Source of the DNA: Streptomyces fulvoviolaceus
GTDB lineage: Bacteria > Actinomycetota > Actinomycetes > Streptomycetales > Streptomycetaceae
Direction of reading: 5' to 3'
Assembly: GCF_000718165.1 (NCBI RefSeq)
Contig: NZ_JOEY01000047.1
Location: 1-64,000 of the forward strand
Length of the DNA: 64,000 nt
Positions 8,636-16,731 of this stretch are shown piece after piece (position 1 is the stretch's first letter; each line of letters opens with the position of its first letter). A model generated the notes under the pieces. That model did not search any database and was not told where the DNA came from. It was given only the letters and a program-made list of their open reading frames with translations. The translations under genes and the position numbers were made by a program.

Positions 8636-9148
8636 TGGCCCGTGAGCACCGGCCAGTGCAACTGGCCTGACGGGTGCTGCATGTTGCCGAGTCCGGGTAC
8701 TACGCCTGGCGGGACCGTCCGTTGGCGAACTGCCTGGTCAAGCACGCCTGGCTGACCGAGGCCATCGTGGGCATCCACACCGCCTCCCGCGGCACCCGCG
8801 GGGTGCACGCCGAACTCCGTCTGGGCCTGAGCATCCATGTCAGCCGCCACACCGTGGAGCTGCTGATGCAGCGCGCCGGCCTGCACGGCCTGCCCGGCAA
8901 CCGGCGCCCCGCGCCAAGCACGTCACACCCTCGGTTGCCGACTTGGTGGAGCGCAACTTCACTCGTCACGCCCGGACCAGTTACGGGTCACCGACATCAC
9001 CGAGCACCCCACCTTTGAGGGCAAGGTGTACTGCGCGGTCGTCGCGTACACGTTCTCACGACGCGTTGTGGGCTGGTCAATTGACGCCTCGCCCACTGCG
9101 GCACTGACCACCAACGCCCTGGCCATGGCCATCGGCTGGCGACCTTGA
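8594..9148 (+). pseudogene. IS3-type orfB (DDE transposase), broken by a stop and frameshifts
   Basis: The reading MAREHRPVQLA meets an in-frame TGA at 8668-8670, where relatives usually have cysteine. It then continues RVLHVAESGYYAWRDRP and GTRGVHAELRLGLSIHVSRH. Further frameshifts near 8915 and 8975 follow. The DDE-core start appears later as VTDITEHPTFEGKVYCAVV and ends abruptly at 9146-9148. The last acidic residue of the DDE triad is lost. Confidence 0.72.
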
Positions 9149-9336
9149 ACCAGTCGTAGGCGGACTGGCTGGTGACGTCGGCGTCCAGCAGCAGGGTGGG
9201 CAGGCCGAGGGCGACGGCGTAGCAAGGCGATGAACCAGGCCGAGGTGGTCTTGCCGGTACCGCCCCTGAGCATGCCGACGATGATGATGAAGGCGTCCCA
9301 GGCGTGGGCTGTGGCCGCAGTCAGGGTCTTGATACG
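9140..9336 (-). pseudogene. ParA/MinD-type ATPase fragment
   Basis: On the minus strand the reading gives a Walker A segment, VGMLRGGTGKTTSAWFIA. After a one-base frameshift near 9222 it continues ALGLPTLLLDADVTSQSAYD, matching the P-loop and following strand of ParA-type partition ATPases. The gene stops where the IS3 remnant begins near 9145, and no good start is visible upstream. It is a dead fragment, perhaps from a plasmid or integrative element that once occupied this site. Confidence 0.65.
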
Positions 9337-9541
9337 GGTGTTCGTGTTCTCGGCGTCAGGTCCGCAGGAAACCTGTCATCTGTGCGCCGTTGGCCTCCGT
9401 CCTCGAGGGCACCGTGCGACGGCGGGCTGTTGACTGTCGGCTTGGTCTTACGGCGTGGCGCTCCTGTTGTGCTTCAACACGGGTGTATAGCAGGAAACCT
9501 GTGCGGGCAGTGCCGCCCGCGGGGCGAGGCCGGGGTGATCA

Positions 9542-10483
9542 ATGGCGGGCGGGGCGCATGAGGAGTTGGCGCAGTACGGCCAGCTCGGTGATCTCGGTCT
9601 TGAACTGCTGCGTCGCGTGGGTCGACAGGTGGCACGGACTCAGGGATTCCCTCCGCCCGACGGCCATGCGGCGTGGACGGATGAGGCTGTCGATGAGCTC
9701 CTCTTCGAGATGATCAGTAGAAAGGGCGAGAAGTTCCTTCTGAACTGCTTCTTGAAGACGGTCGACGACACATCCCTGGAGAAGATGTTCTTCACATCGA
9801 TCAGGAACTTCCTGATCGACCAGGCGAAGGGCACCGAGCGGGGCAAGCTGCGGCGGCGAATCGCCAGACGCCTCCGTGAAGCCGACCGTTTTCGCTCAGT
9901 GGCCAGTACGTCACCTCGGTGGGCCTTGGCCTCTCATCCGCCCGGCGCAGCCTGGCACGGCGAGCTCGAGGAACTGATCAGAGCCGCCTGGGAGGTGCGC
10001 GGGGTCTGGATCACCGCCTGGAACACCTCCGGTCCGACGCCCAGGCAGACCGTGCACGCCCTGATGGGAGTGCTTACCGGAGTGCTTGAGGCGGCGGGCG
10101 GCGCGGTCCGGGAAGAGGACTTGGCCAAGGTTCTGGAAGCCCGCTTCGATCTGCTCACTCCTGCACAGTTCACTGCGCTCTACGCGGACGACGGAGCGCT
10201 CATCGACTCCGTCACCGACCGGGAGCAGGGCGACGCCCCCGTGGCGGCCGAGACCATGGCCGGGGAAATCTGGGATGAGATGTCCCCACAGGAACGGTCA
10301 CTGCTGTCCCTCCTGGAAGACGATCCGGCGGAGGTCTCCGTCCTGCTGGGCGTCGGACGCAACCAGACATCCGCGATCATGGATGCGCTGCGCGAGAAAC
10401 TCGTAAGGGCCCTCACCACCAACGGTGGCGATCCCCGCGAGGTAGCCGCAGCGCTGCTGCGCCGCAGCGGCGATCCACCCTGA
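9542..10483 (+). CDS. Sigma-70-like protein at the head of the CBASS locus
   Basis: The 313-residue protein has a sigma region-2-like segment at about residues 48-115 (FTSIRNFLIDQAKGTERGKL). Near residues 245-292 is a region-4-like helix-turn-helix with MSPQERSLLSLL, then DPAEVSVLLGVGRNQTSAIM. The middle 110 residues are not typical of ECF sigma factors, and the residues that would melt a -10 element are poorly conserved. It may be a true sigma factor or a DNA-binding adaptor. It precedes the XRE regulator gene by 67 bases in the same direction. By position it could drive the downstream defence genes once the regulator is cleaved; that is inference. Confidence 0.6.
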   Translation: MAGGAHEELAQYGQLGDLGLELLRRVGRQVARTQGFPPPDGHAAWTDEAVDELLFEMISRKGEKFLLNCFLKTVDDTSLEKMFFTSIRNFLIDQAKGTERGKLRRRIARRLREADRFRSVASTSPRWALASHPPGAAWHGELEELIRAAWEVRGVWITAWNTSGPTPRQTVHALMGVLTGVLEAAGGAVREEDLAKVLEARFDLLTPAQFTALYADDGALIDSVTDREQGDAPVAAETMAGEIWDEMSPQERSLLSLLEDDPAEVSVLLGVGRNQTSAIMDALREKLVRALTTNGGDPREVAAALLRRSGDPP

Positions 10484-10550
10484 CGTCCCGTGAGTGACGT
10501 CGTTTGTCCATAGTGGAAGAAGACTGCCGCGAGGGAATGGGGGCCGCCCG

Positions 10551-11465
10551 ATGAATCAAGCATCGAGCAGCGCATATGAGCGGCTGCGCGCTGCAGCCGC
10601 CCAGATGCATGTTCCCGCTGCGGTCCGTAGAGCAGCCGCGGCCACGCCGGGTGACCCCCTGCCCGGGCAGATCTGGCGCGCCGTCTGGAACGATGCCGTC
10701 GAGATCGTCGCCGTCACAGCGGTCGATGACACCACGGCCCATGCCCTTCCGGTCTCCTTGGAGACCCAGTTCTACGACTCCGACACGGTGCTTCTGCCCG
10801 CCGAGGCATCCACCCTGGAGCAGCCGCTCGCATTGTGGCGCGGTCTGGGCCGCCGCCTTCCCTGGTATGTGCTGGACCGGCAGGTCAGCCAGCTGTCCAT
10901 CCCCCTGGGGGCCGACGGTTCCCCCACCCCGGCCGGCACCGAGTACTGCTACGGCAGCCCGCTCCACAGCTCTGCAGTTCAGGCAGCCGAGTTCCGCTCC
11001 GTCCTCGCCGACGCCATGGACCAGCTGGCAACAGCGCGGTGGGCGCCTCAAGGCAGTGGCGACCTGGCCGCCCTGCTGAAACGGCATGGTCTTGGCCCCA
11101 CTGAACTGATTCAGCGCCTGAGTATTCAGGCCCCCCGTGCTCTCGCCCTCCTTCGTGGGCAGGCCCCCCTGACCCCGGACGAAGCTCGTCTCCTCTCACC
11201 TGACCTCGATATGCCCGCGGACAGAGTCCTGGCCTGTAATCCGCCGCTGCCCGACCGTTTGGTACACGAGCTGAGCCGACCCGCCCGGCGTGTACAGGTC
11301 CGTCGGCTCGCCCGCCTCACCGGAAGCGCTGAACAGGACGCCCGTCAGCAGGCGCTCTTTGCCACCCTCGCACTGGCAGCGCGTCAGGATCGTCCCGCAG
11401 AAGCGGACTGGACTGCCCGGGTGGACCGCTTCTTCGACGTCCACCTCGGCACAGAGGGCGATTAA
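10551..11465 (+). CDS. XRE-type HTH regulator with extra N-terminal domain (CapH-like candidate)
   Basis: The 304-residue protein has two parts. Residues 35-118 form a beta-rich unit beginning PGDPLPGQIWRAVW, faintly like the SH3-type barrel of MazF/PemK proteins. Residues 171-228 read as an XRE helix-turn-helix: LLKRHGLGPTELIQRLSIQ, then a second helix pair around LTPDEARLL. The ATG follows a GAGGGAATGGGGG stretch. The stop overlaps the protease start by one base (TAATG). An HTH protein coupled to an ImmA/IrrE-like protease matches the ImmR/ImmA and CapH/CapP arrangement, in which the protease cleaves the repressor. The N-terminal domain is not standard for CapH. Confidence 0.6.
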   Translation: MNQASSSAYERLRAAAAQMHVPAAVRRAAAATPGDPLPGQIWRAVWNDAVEIVAVTAVDDTTAHALPVSLETQFYDSDTVLLPAEASTLEQPLALWRGLGRRLPWYVLDRQVSQLSIPLGADGSPTPAGTEYCYGSPLHSSAVQAAEFRSVLADAMDQLATARWAPQGSGDLAALLKRHGLGPTELIQRLSIQAPRALALLRGQAPLTPDEARLLSPDLDMPADRVLACNPPLPDRLVHELSRPARRVQVRRLARLTGSAEQDARQQALFATLALAARQDRPAEADWTARVDRFFDVHLGTEGD

Positions 11466-12490
11466 TGAACTATCTGCGCCGCGCCGCAGCCCGCGCCCAG
11501 GCCACGGCCATGCTCACTGTCTTGGAGCGTGAACACCCCGGCGCCGCCCAGCAGCTGGGCCGCAGCGCCCTCGATGAACTGCGGCAGTGGCCCGGCCTCG
11601 ACGTCAGGGACGTACCCGACGATCGCTCCGGCAACGGCTGCAGCGTCTCCGGCGCCTATTTCGCCGGCACTCCCGCCGTCCTCGCGGTCGCCAGCTCTGC
11701 CAGCCTGGCCCGCCGCGACTTCACCGGCCTTCACGAGTTCGGCCACCACCTGCAGCAGACCATGGTGGAGCTGATGGACGTTCTGCTGGCCGAGCATGAC
11801 GGCGGTACCGCGCTGGAGGACGCGGCCTGCGATGCCTTCGCGGCGGACATCCTCCTGCCCGACACACTTGTCGACCGCCACATCACGGCTGCCGGTCCCA
11901 CAGCGGACGCCGCTGTCGAACTGTGGCGGGCGAGCAATGCCTCCCGTATGGCGACGTGCGTCAAGACCAGCGAGCGGCTCCCCGCGCCCGGCCATATCCT
12001 GCTCCTCGACCGCGACGGCACCCTCGCCTTCGGTGCCTCCCACGGCCTGCCCCCACTGCGGCGCGGCAGCGACCAGAGCCACATCCCGGTTCTACGCACC
12101 GCCCTGTCGGGCCAGGGGCATGCCGAGGGACGTGGCCGACTTGCCTATCGTGACGGCGCCATCGCCGGTGAGGAGCTGTACCTGCAGACCGCGGACGTGG
12201 GCGGCTACGTCCTCGCCGTCGCCGTCACCGACCTCGCGCCCTGGAAGACCTTCGCGCCTTCCGTTCGATACAACGGACCCGAGCCCACCGAATACACCTG
12301 CGCCCACTGCGGGGAGGACTACACCTCCTACGCCCGCGCTTGCGCCCGCTGCGAGTCCGCCCCGTGCCCCGACTGCGGCCGCTGCGGCTGTGACCGTAAG
12401 GTGTCCGAACGCCAGTGCACGTCCTGCTTCGTCGTCCATCCGACAGCGATGTTCGACGGCGCCAGCAGCCACTGTCGCGACTGCGACTGA
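11465..12490 (+). CDS. ImmA/IrrE-like metallopeptidase with GAF-like and 12-cysteine C-terminal domains (CapP-like)
   Basis: The 341-residue protein has a gluzincin motif, HEFGHH, at residues 90-95. A downstream acidic helix follows, with E118 and then DAFAADILLP, as in ImmA/IrrE proteases. Residues of about 165-265 look like a GAF-type sensory domain (HILLLDRDGTLAFGA, later GGYVLAVAV). The last 65 residues contain twelve cysteines, mostly as CxxC pairs from C279 to C340, and probably bind several zinc ions. CapP, the protease that activates some CBASS operons by cleaving the CapH repressor, has a similar peptidase-plus-sensor plan. Translation is coupled to the upstream regulator gene. A gap of 155 bases before the CD-NTase gene may hold a promoter. 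Confidence 0.78.
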   Translation: MNYLRRAAARAQATAMLTVLEREHPGAAQQLGRSALDELRQWPGLDVRDVPDDRSGNGCSVSGAYFAGTPAVLAVASSASLARRDFTGLHEFGHHLQQTMVELMDVLLAEHDGGTALEDAACDAFAADILLPDTLVDRHITAAGPTADAAVELWRASNASRMATCVKTSERLPAPGHILLLDRDGTLAFGASHGLPPLRRGSDQSHIPVLRTALSGQGHAEGRGRLAYRDGAIAGEELYLQTADVGGYVLAVAVTDLAPWKTFAPSVRYNGPEPTEYTCAHCGEDYTSYARACARCESAPCPDCGRCGCDRKVSERQCTSCFVVHPTAMFDGASSHCRDCD

Positions 12491-12645
12491 ACCCTCGTCA
12501 CTCCCGTCCCGCTACCGCAGAGTTGCGTCGTCTGTCCCCAGTGAAGGCCCCCAACCCCGGGTGTGCCTCGCAACATACGGGACCCCGGAGCCGGCACCGG
12601 GCACCACGATCTATCCGGCCGGCAGAAATCGAGCACGACAGAACG

Positions 12646-13650
12646 ATGAACGACAGCACCAAGGGCGCCTTCAGCGCCTTCGACGAGGAGCTGAACCTCG
12701 ACCCCGTCGAGCGCGTGAGCGCCCAGGAGCGGCACAGCGAGATCACCGAGTACCTTGTGGATGCCGGCCTGGCCATCGCGACGTTCCTGCAGGGCAGCTT
12801 TGCGCGTAAGACGATGCTCAAGCCGCTCAAGGACGTCGACATGGTCATCCGCATGCACCCGCGCCTAGAGAAGATCTTGCGCCAGCCCGGCGGACCCGCC
12901 CACGCGATGCGCCTGATCCGCGAGGTCATCTCCGAGAAGTACCCCGACGCTCTGTTCGACGTGGACGACGCACCCGCCCACGCCCTCCAGGTGACGTTCG
13001 CCGACCTGGACTTCACCTTCGACCTGGTCCCGGCGCTCGACGCAGAAGACGGCGAGATCGTCTACATCGCCGACCGGGACAACGACACCTTGGAGTGGTC
13101 CAACACCCGCACGCTCAACCGGATCATCAGCACCCGCAACCAGGCCACCGGCGGACGGTTCGTCCATCAGGTCCGCATGCTGAAGTCCTACAAGAAGGAC
13201 CACCCCCTCCTTGACGACACCTGCGGGCTGCTGTGGGAGGCCTTCGCCTACGAGGCCGTCATCGGAGTGCTCGACCACTCCCAGGCCCTCGCCGCCATCC
13301 TGGCTCACGCCGCCCAGGCGGTCACCGTTCCGGTGCTCGACCCCACCGGCGTCGACGACCTCACCTCCGACTGGACGACCGCCGAGCGCAGCGCTTACGC
13401 CACCACCCTGGCCGCCGCCGCCCGACGGGCGGCCGAGGCGCGGCGCCTGGAGGGGGACGGCCAGCACACCGCCGCCATCGAGATCTGGCACGACCTGATC
13501 GGAGACCCCTTCCCGGAAGCCGAGGCACAGAGCGCCGCGGAGGCGCTGCGCGCCCTGGCGTCCGGCAGCATCACCTCAACCGGACGCGCCGTCACCTCCC
13601 AGCGCGGGCTGCAGCCCGCCCGACCGGCCCGGTCATGGCGTACCCGCTGA
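12646..13650 (+). CDS. CD-NTase (CBASS cyclic oligonucleotide synthase)
   Basis: The 334-residue protein carries the polymerase-beta-like signature of cGAS/DncV-like nucleotidyltransferases. GS at residues 50-51 is followed by the metal-binding DVD (D63, D65) in KPLKDVDMVI, and the third acid is D126 in FTFDLVPA. The C-terminal helix AAIEIWHDLIGDPFP is typical of CD-NTases. On phage infection such enzymes make a cyclic di- or trinucleotide that activates the partner effector. The product cannot be told from sequence. The last 16 bases overlap the start of the E2-like gene. The tail ends SWRTR, with no C-terminal glycine. Confidence 0.88.
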   Translation: MNDSTKGAFSAFDEELNLDPVERVSAQERHSEITEYLVDAGLAIATFLQGSFARKTMLKPLKDVDMVIRMHPRLEKILRQPGGPAHAMRLIREVISEKYPDALFDVDDAPAHALQVTFADLDFTFDLVPALDAEDGEIVYIADRDNDTLEWSNTRTLNRIISTRNQATGGRFVHQVRMLKSYKKDHPLLDDTCGLLWEAFAYEAVIGVLDHSQALAAILAHAAQAVTVPVLDPTGVDDLTSDWTTAERSAYATTLAAAARRAAEARRLEGDGQHTAAIEIWHDLIGDPFPEAEAQSAAEALRALASGSITSTGRAVTSQRGLQPARPARSWRTR

Positions 13651-14180
13651 GCCAGGTGCTCGCCGGCCCCCCTGCGGCCGCCGACCACCTGCTCCATTCC
13701 GAAGCCATCTACGGCGTGGAGCAGGCCAGCGGCCGCACTGGGCCCGGCGGAGCCGCGCTCCTCGAACTCACTCTCCGTCCGCTGCCCGCGCTGAAGCGCG
13801 AGAACTACCCCATCGAACGCGTCCGTCTTGTCATCCGGCCCGACCAGACGGTGCACGCTTTCCCGCTCGGCTTGGTCGACCGTCTCTTCAAGCATCGGAA
13901 CCCGCCACCCCTGAAGGACTTGTGCCTGCAGTACCCCGGAGACGACACGGCCCTGCGGTGGATCCCCGAGGACGGACTCGAACCGCTGGTCACGCTCGTC
14001 CACCGGCATCTGCTATACGAAGAGGCATGGCGCCGCACTGGCACTTGGCCGGCCGAAGACGCTCCGCACGGTGAGCCCTCCCATGGCACCCACCCGCTGC
14101 GCACACCCGAGATGCAACAGGAGGCTCGCCGATGGACGAGGTCACGCTCACCGCACCGGCGGCGACGTCCACGTCGCTGA
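13635..14180 (+). CDS. E2-like protein of short type II CBASS
   Basis: The 181-residue protein matches the bacterial E2 (ubiquitin-conjugating-like) fold found alone, without E1 or JAB partners, in short type II CBASS. The catalytic cysteine is C97 in KDLCLQYPGDD. It is followed by a W-x-P element and then HLLYEEAWRRTGTWP with a later histidine, the usual end of this family. In a studied short system the E2 forms a covalent link with its CD-NTase and controls it. The ATG lies inside the CD-NTase gene and the 3' end overlaps the next gene by 49 bases. The Arg-rich last 16 residues may be a by-product of that overlap. Confidence 0.82.
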   Translation: MAYPLSQVLAGPPAAADHLLHSEAIYGVEQASGRTGPGGAALLELTLRPLPALKRENYPIERVRLVIRPDQTVHAFPLGLVDRLFKHRNPPPLKDLCLQYPGDDTALRWIPEDGLEPLVTLVHRHLLYEEAWRRTGTWPAEDAPHGEPSHGTHPLRTPEMQQEARRWTRSRSPHRRRRPRR

Positions 14181-14698
14181 TGACCATCCTTGTCCTCGTC
14201 CTGAGTTCCTCCGTGGTAGCTGGAGCCCTTGGTCATATCCTCACCGGCCTGCGCGCCGGCGCTACGACTCGCCGTGATTGCTACGCCGACGCCGTGAAAC
14301 TTCTCGTCGCCCGCATCGAATACCCCTACCGGATACGACGTCGCACCAGCGACGACCCCGACGTCCTCAGCGCGCTCGCGACCGCCGGACACGACCTTCA
14401 AGAACGTCTCGTCGAAGCACAGGCCTGGATCACCACCGAGAGCACAGTGCTCAGCGAGGTGTTCTCCCAGTGCCTCATTAGCCTCGATGGTCCTTTCAAA
14501 CAGGCCTGCAACGACGCTTGGAACGCCGCGCCGATCACCGCCGCCGCCCAGATGAACCTAGGCAGCTTCGGTATGGGGAACCGACAGCACGTCGTCACTA
14601 CCATGGAGCGCACCCTCACCTACCGCTTCGGGTCCCGCCGACTGATTCCGGCATTTCTGCTCCGGCACCTCCTCAAAAGACGGGGGCTCCTCACCTAG
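14132..14698 (+). CDS. Single-span membrane protein, likely CBASS effector
   Basis: The 188-residue protein has one strong transmembrane helix at about residues 16-40 (LMTILVLVLSSSVVAGALGH), followed by a soluble helical domain with no recognised motif. CAGGAGGC precedes the ATG by seven bases, the strongest ribosome site in the operon. It follows the CD-NTase and E2 genes directly, where CBASS effectors are normally encoded. Membrane effectors usually have two or four spans and break the membrane when bound by a cyclic nucleotide. One span with a domain of about 145 residues would be atypical. Effector status is inferred from position. Confidence 0.6.
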   Translation: MDEVTLTAPAATSTSLMTILVLVLSSSVVAGALGHILTGLRAGATTRRDCYADAVKLLVARIEYPYRIRRRTSDDPDVLSALATAGHDLQERLVEAQAWITTESTVLSEVFSQCLISLDGPFKQACNDAWNAAPITAAAQMNLGSFGMGNRQHVVTTMERTLTYRFGSRRLIPAFLLRHLLKRRGLLT

Positions 14699-14761
14699 AC
14701 CACGAGGAGTTTCGCGAGTAGCTGGACATCGTGCCTTGTGAGAAGCGACCAAGGTGGACAC

Positions 14762-15268
14762 ATGCAAGATCACCAGATCGGGGGCGGACTTCCTGCTCGT
14801 CAGCTGCCGGATCGGCTCCGGGCGGTCGGGCCGGGCTGGCACACGTTGCTCCTGCGGCTGCACACCCAGCTGGTTGCCCTTGGGACGGGCTACTCGGTCG
14901 ATGACCTGAAGGAAAAGCTCGGCGCGGTCCGTATCCACATCACCGTTTCCTCCGTCCCCGTACGCTCCGGGATACGGGGCCTTGTCACTGCAGCCGAGGA
15001 GAAGTCCGCGACGGTCTGCGAGTTCTGCGGAAGCACCGGCAGCCCCGAGACAGATAGGCATCGGCTGACAGGTGCCGAACTGTCTTTGCGTAACTGTCCG
15101 GATGACGAGGAAGAGGGCGCCGAGGCTGTCGGCCCGTGCACGAACAGTCCATGTAGGGATTGTTCACGGGGTTCGCGTAGGGGCAATGTTCACGTGCTTG
15201 GACTGGTGACGCGCGCCCCTGGTCACCACGCAGAGCGTGTTCATCTCCGCCTGGCCCCTACACCGTGA
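14762..15268 (+). CDS. Conserved actinobacterial hypothetical protein
   Basis: The 168-residue reading has an N-terminal half with a recognisable pattern: VGPGWHTLLLRLHTQLVAL, then DDLKEKLGAVRIH and later ATVCEFCGSTG. It resembles a Streptomyces family often found near toxin or phage genes. The usual C-terminal cysteine pair of that family is not obvious. The last 40 codons have an odd composition and run ten bases into the convergent truncated transporter gene, so the 3' end may be scrambled by the junction near 15.2 kb. AAGGTGG four bases before the ATG supports the start at 14762. Any role in the defence locus is unknown. Confidence 0.5.
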   Translation: MQDHQIGGGLPARQLPDRLRAVGPGWHTLLLRLHTQLVALGTGYSVDDLKEKLGAVRIHITVSSVPVRSGIRGLVTAAEEKSATVCEFCGSTGSPETDRHRLTGAELSLRNCPDDEEEGAEAVGPCTNSPCRDCSRGSRRGNVHVLGLVTRAPGHHAERVHLRLAPTP

Positions 15269-16505
15269 GCGTCACGTCGTCGAGCGCGGGGCGGGTCGCC
15301 TCACCCGGGTAGCTGAAGCCGACGTTCTCGAACCGGATCTCGCGCGGATCCTCCGGCAGTGCGGCCCCGCCCACCGGGATCGCCCGCTCGGCCGCCTCGG
15401 TGTAGAGCCGCTGCAGATCGCCGACGAACAGGGCCTCCTCGTGCAGGGCGTTGACCTCCACGACGAGCGTGTCGAGGCTCTGCGAACCGGTGCGGATGGC
15501 GATCACGGCCGTACCCGCCACCGACAGCGCCATCGCACCGGCCAGCAGCAGCCCGCCCAGCGTCGCGTACGTCGCCGACGTCGCCAGGCCTGTCCAGCCC
15601 GCCGCGATCAGTCCCGTACGGGCCGCCAACCGCGCCAGCCGGGTCTGCTCCGCCTCCGCCGTCTCGGACATCGACCGGAAGTGCCGCAGCAGGAACGGAC
15701 CCACCCCGTGCACCCGGATCTCGGGCGCCGCCTGGGGCTCGATCAGCAGCGCCCCGAGCAGCCGGCCCGCGCGCTCGTGCTGCACCCAGGCGTGGAACGA
15801 CTCGTACCGGCGGCGCGCCATCGTCAGCGCGCTCCACGCGCTCGGCAGGGTCATCGTGACCAGCAGCGGCAGCAGCGCCGGGTGCAGCACGGTCAGTACG
15901 CCCGCCGCCGCGATCAGCGAGATCGCCGCGTTCACCACGCGCGTGGCGTACGAGATCATCCGGCGGGCCGAGGCGGCACCGTACTGCGCGGTGTCCAGCA
16001 GCTTGTGGAAGGCGTGGTCCTCGATCGCGGCCAGCTCCACGGCCGCCGCCCGCTCCAGATACCGCTCCGTCGCCACCCGCTCCACCTTGGGCTCGAGGCG
16101 CCCGGTGGCGTACGTCGACGCGGCCCGCAGCAGCGCTCCTACGAGCATGACGGCGGCCATCGTGACCAGTGCGGGGACGGCACCGCGCAGCCGGTCCTCC
16201 AGGGCGCCGCCGCCGATCAGCCGGCCCAGCACGCTGTTGACCGCGAGGAGGCTCACCGCCTGGGCCAGACCCCGGGCCAGCTCGGCGGCCAGTACGGTCC
16301 GCGCCGCGCCCCGGTCGGCCTGCCAGGCGAGCCGGAAACTGGCCGTCAGCAGGGACGGCAGCCGCGTGACCATGGCCCGGAAGCTCAGCTCCAGAAACGC
16401 GTCCGCGTGCGAGTTCCACCCCATGTCGTAGCGCAACGGACCGCCGAAGAGCAGCTGCTCCGACTCGGATACTTCGGGTTTCTCGGGGTCGCGCTTCTTC
16501 CCCAC
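15258..16505 (-). pseudogene. ABC transporter permease-ATPase truncated before Walker A
   Basis: The 415 readable residues form the membrane half of an ABC exporter: a long N-terminal extension, several hydrophobic helices (LVTMAAVMLVGALLRAAST, AISLIAAAGVLTVLHPALL), then the first strand of the ATPase domain, ENVGFSYPGEATRPALDDV. A TAG follows two codons after LTV. The P-loop, signature and Walker B parts, about 220 residues, are missing, so it cannot hydrolyse ATP. The GTG start follows GGAGG. The loss coincides with the end of the accessory region, which suggests that recombination or island insertion cut the gene. Confidence 0.8.
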
Positions 16506-16635
16506 CCTTGACCTCCCCCGACCGTGGCCGAACGGCCACTATCGCGGGGCGGACCGTCGGCGGGCAGGGCGCATGGGGGAGAGGGTGGAATGCGCGGGCG
16601 CACACCTGTGGACGCCGGGCCGGACGGTTTCCCTG

Positions 16636-16692
16636 GGGGCGCGGGGCTGTATCGATTTGCGGCTCCGCCGCGTGGGCGCGACCAACCCCCAC
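16636..16692. other. GC-rich intergenic hairpin element
   Basis: A short run with an inner hairpin GCGGC-TCC-GCCGC (16659-16671), flanked by GGGG and CCCCC arms, lies between two minus-strand genes. It resembles GC-rich hairpin units seen between Streptomyces genes. It may stop transcription or simply be a dispersed repeat. Confidence 0.35.
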
Positions 16693-16731
16693 CGGCCCGC
16701 ACGCCAAGGACGACGCGCAGGCCCCGGACCG

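Larger units (their letters stand above)
8237..9148 (+). mobile_element. IS3-family insertion sequence remnant
   Basis: The left end begins TGAACCGCCCCGGG at 8237, which resembles terminal repeats of actinobacterial IS3 elements. It is followed by orfA and orfB of an IS3-type transposase, both broken. The right part of orfB and the right terminal repeat are missing: the sequence passes directly into a ParA fragment near 9140-9148. The element is therefore a truncated, immobile relic. I saw no target-site duplication. Confidence 0.75.

Noticed and set aside
9140..9336. Working plasmid partition system
   Set aside because: Only the start of a ParA domain is present, with a frameshift, and no parB.
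15258..16505. Complete ABC-type membrane permease needing a separate ATPase
   Set aside because: The reading contains the first strand of an ATPase domain before the stop, so it is a truncated fusion rather than a natural permease.
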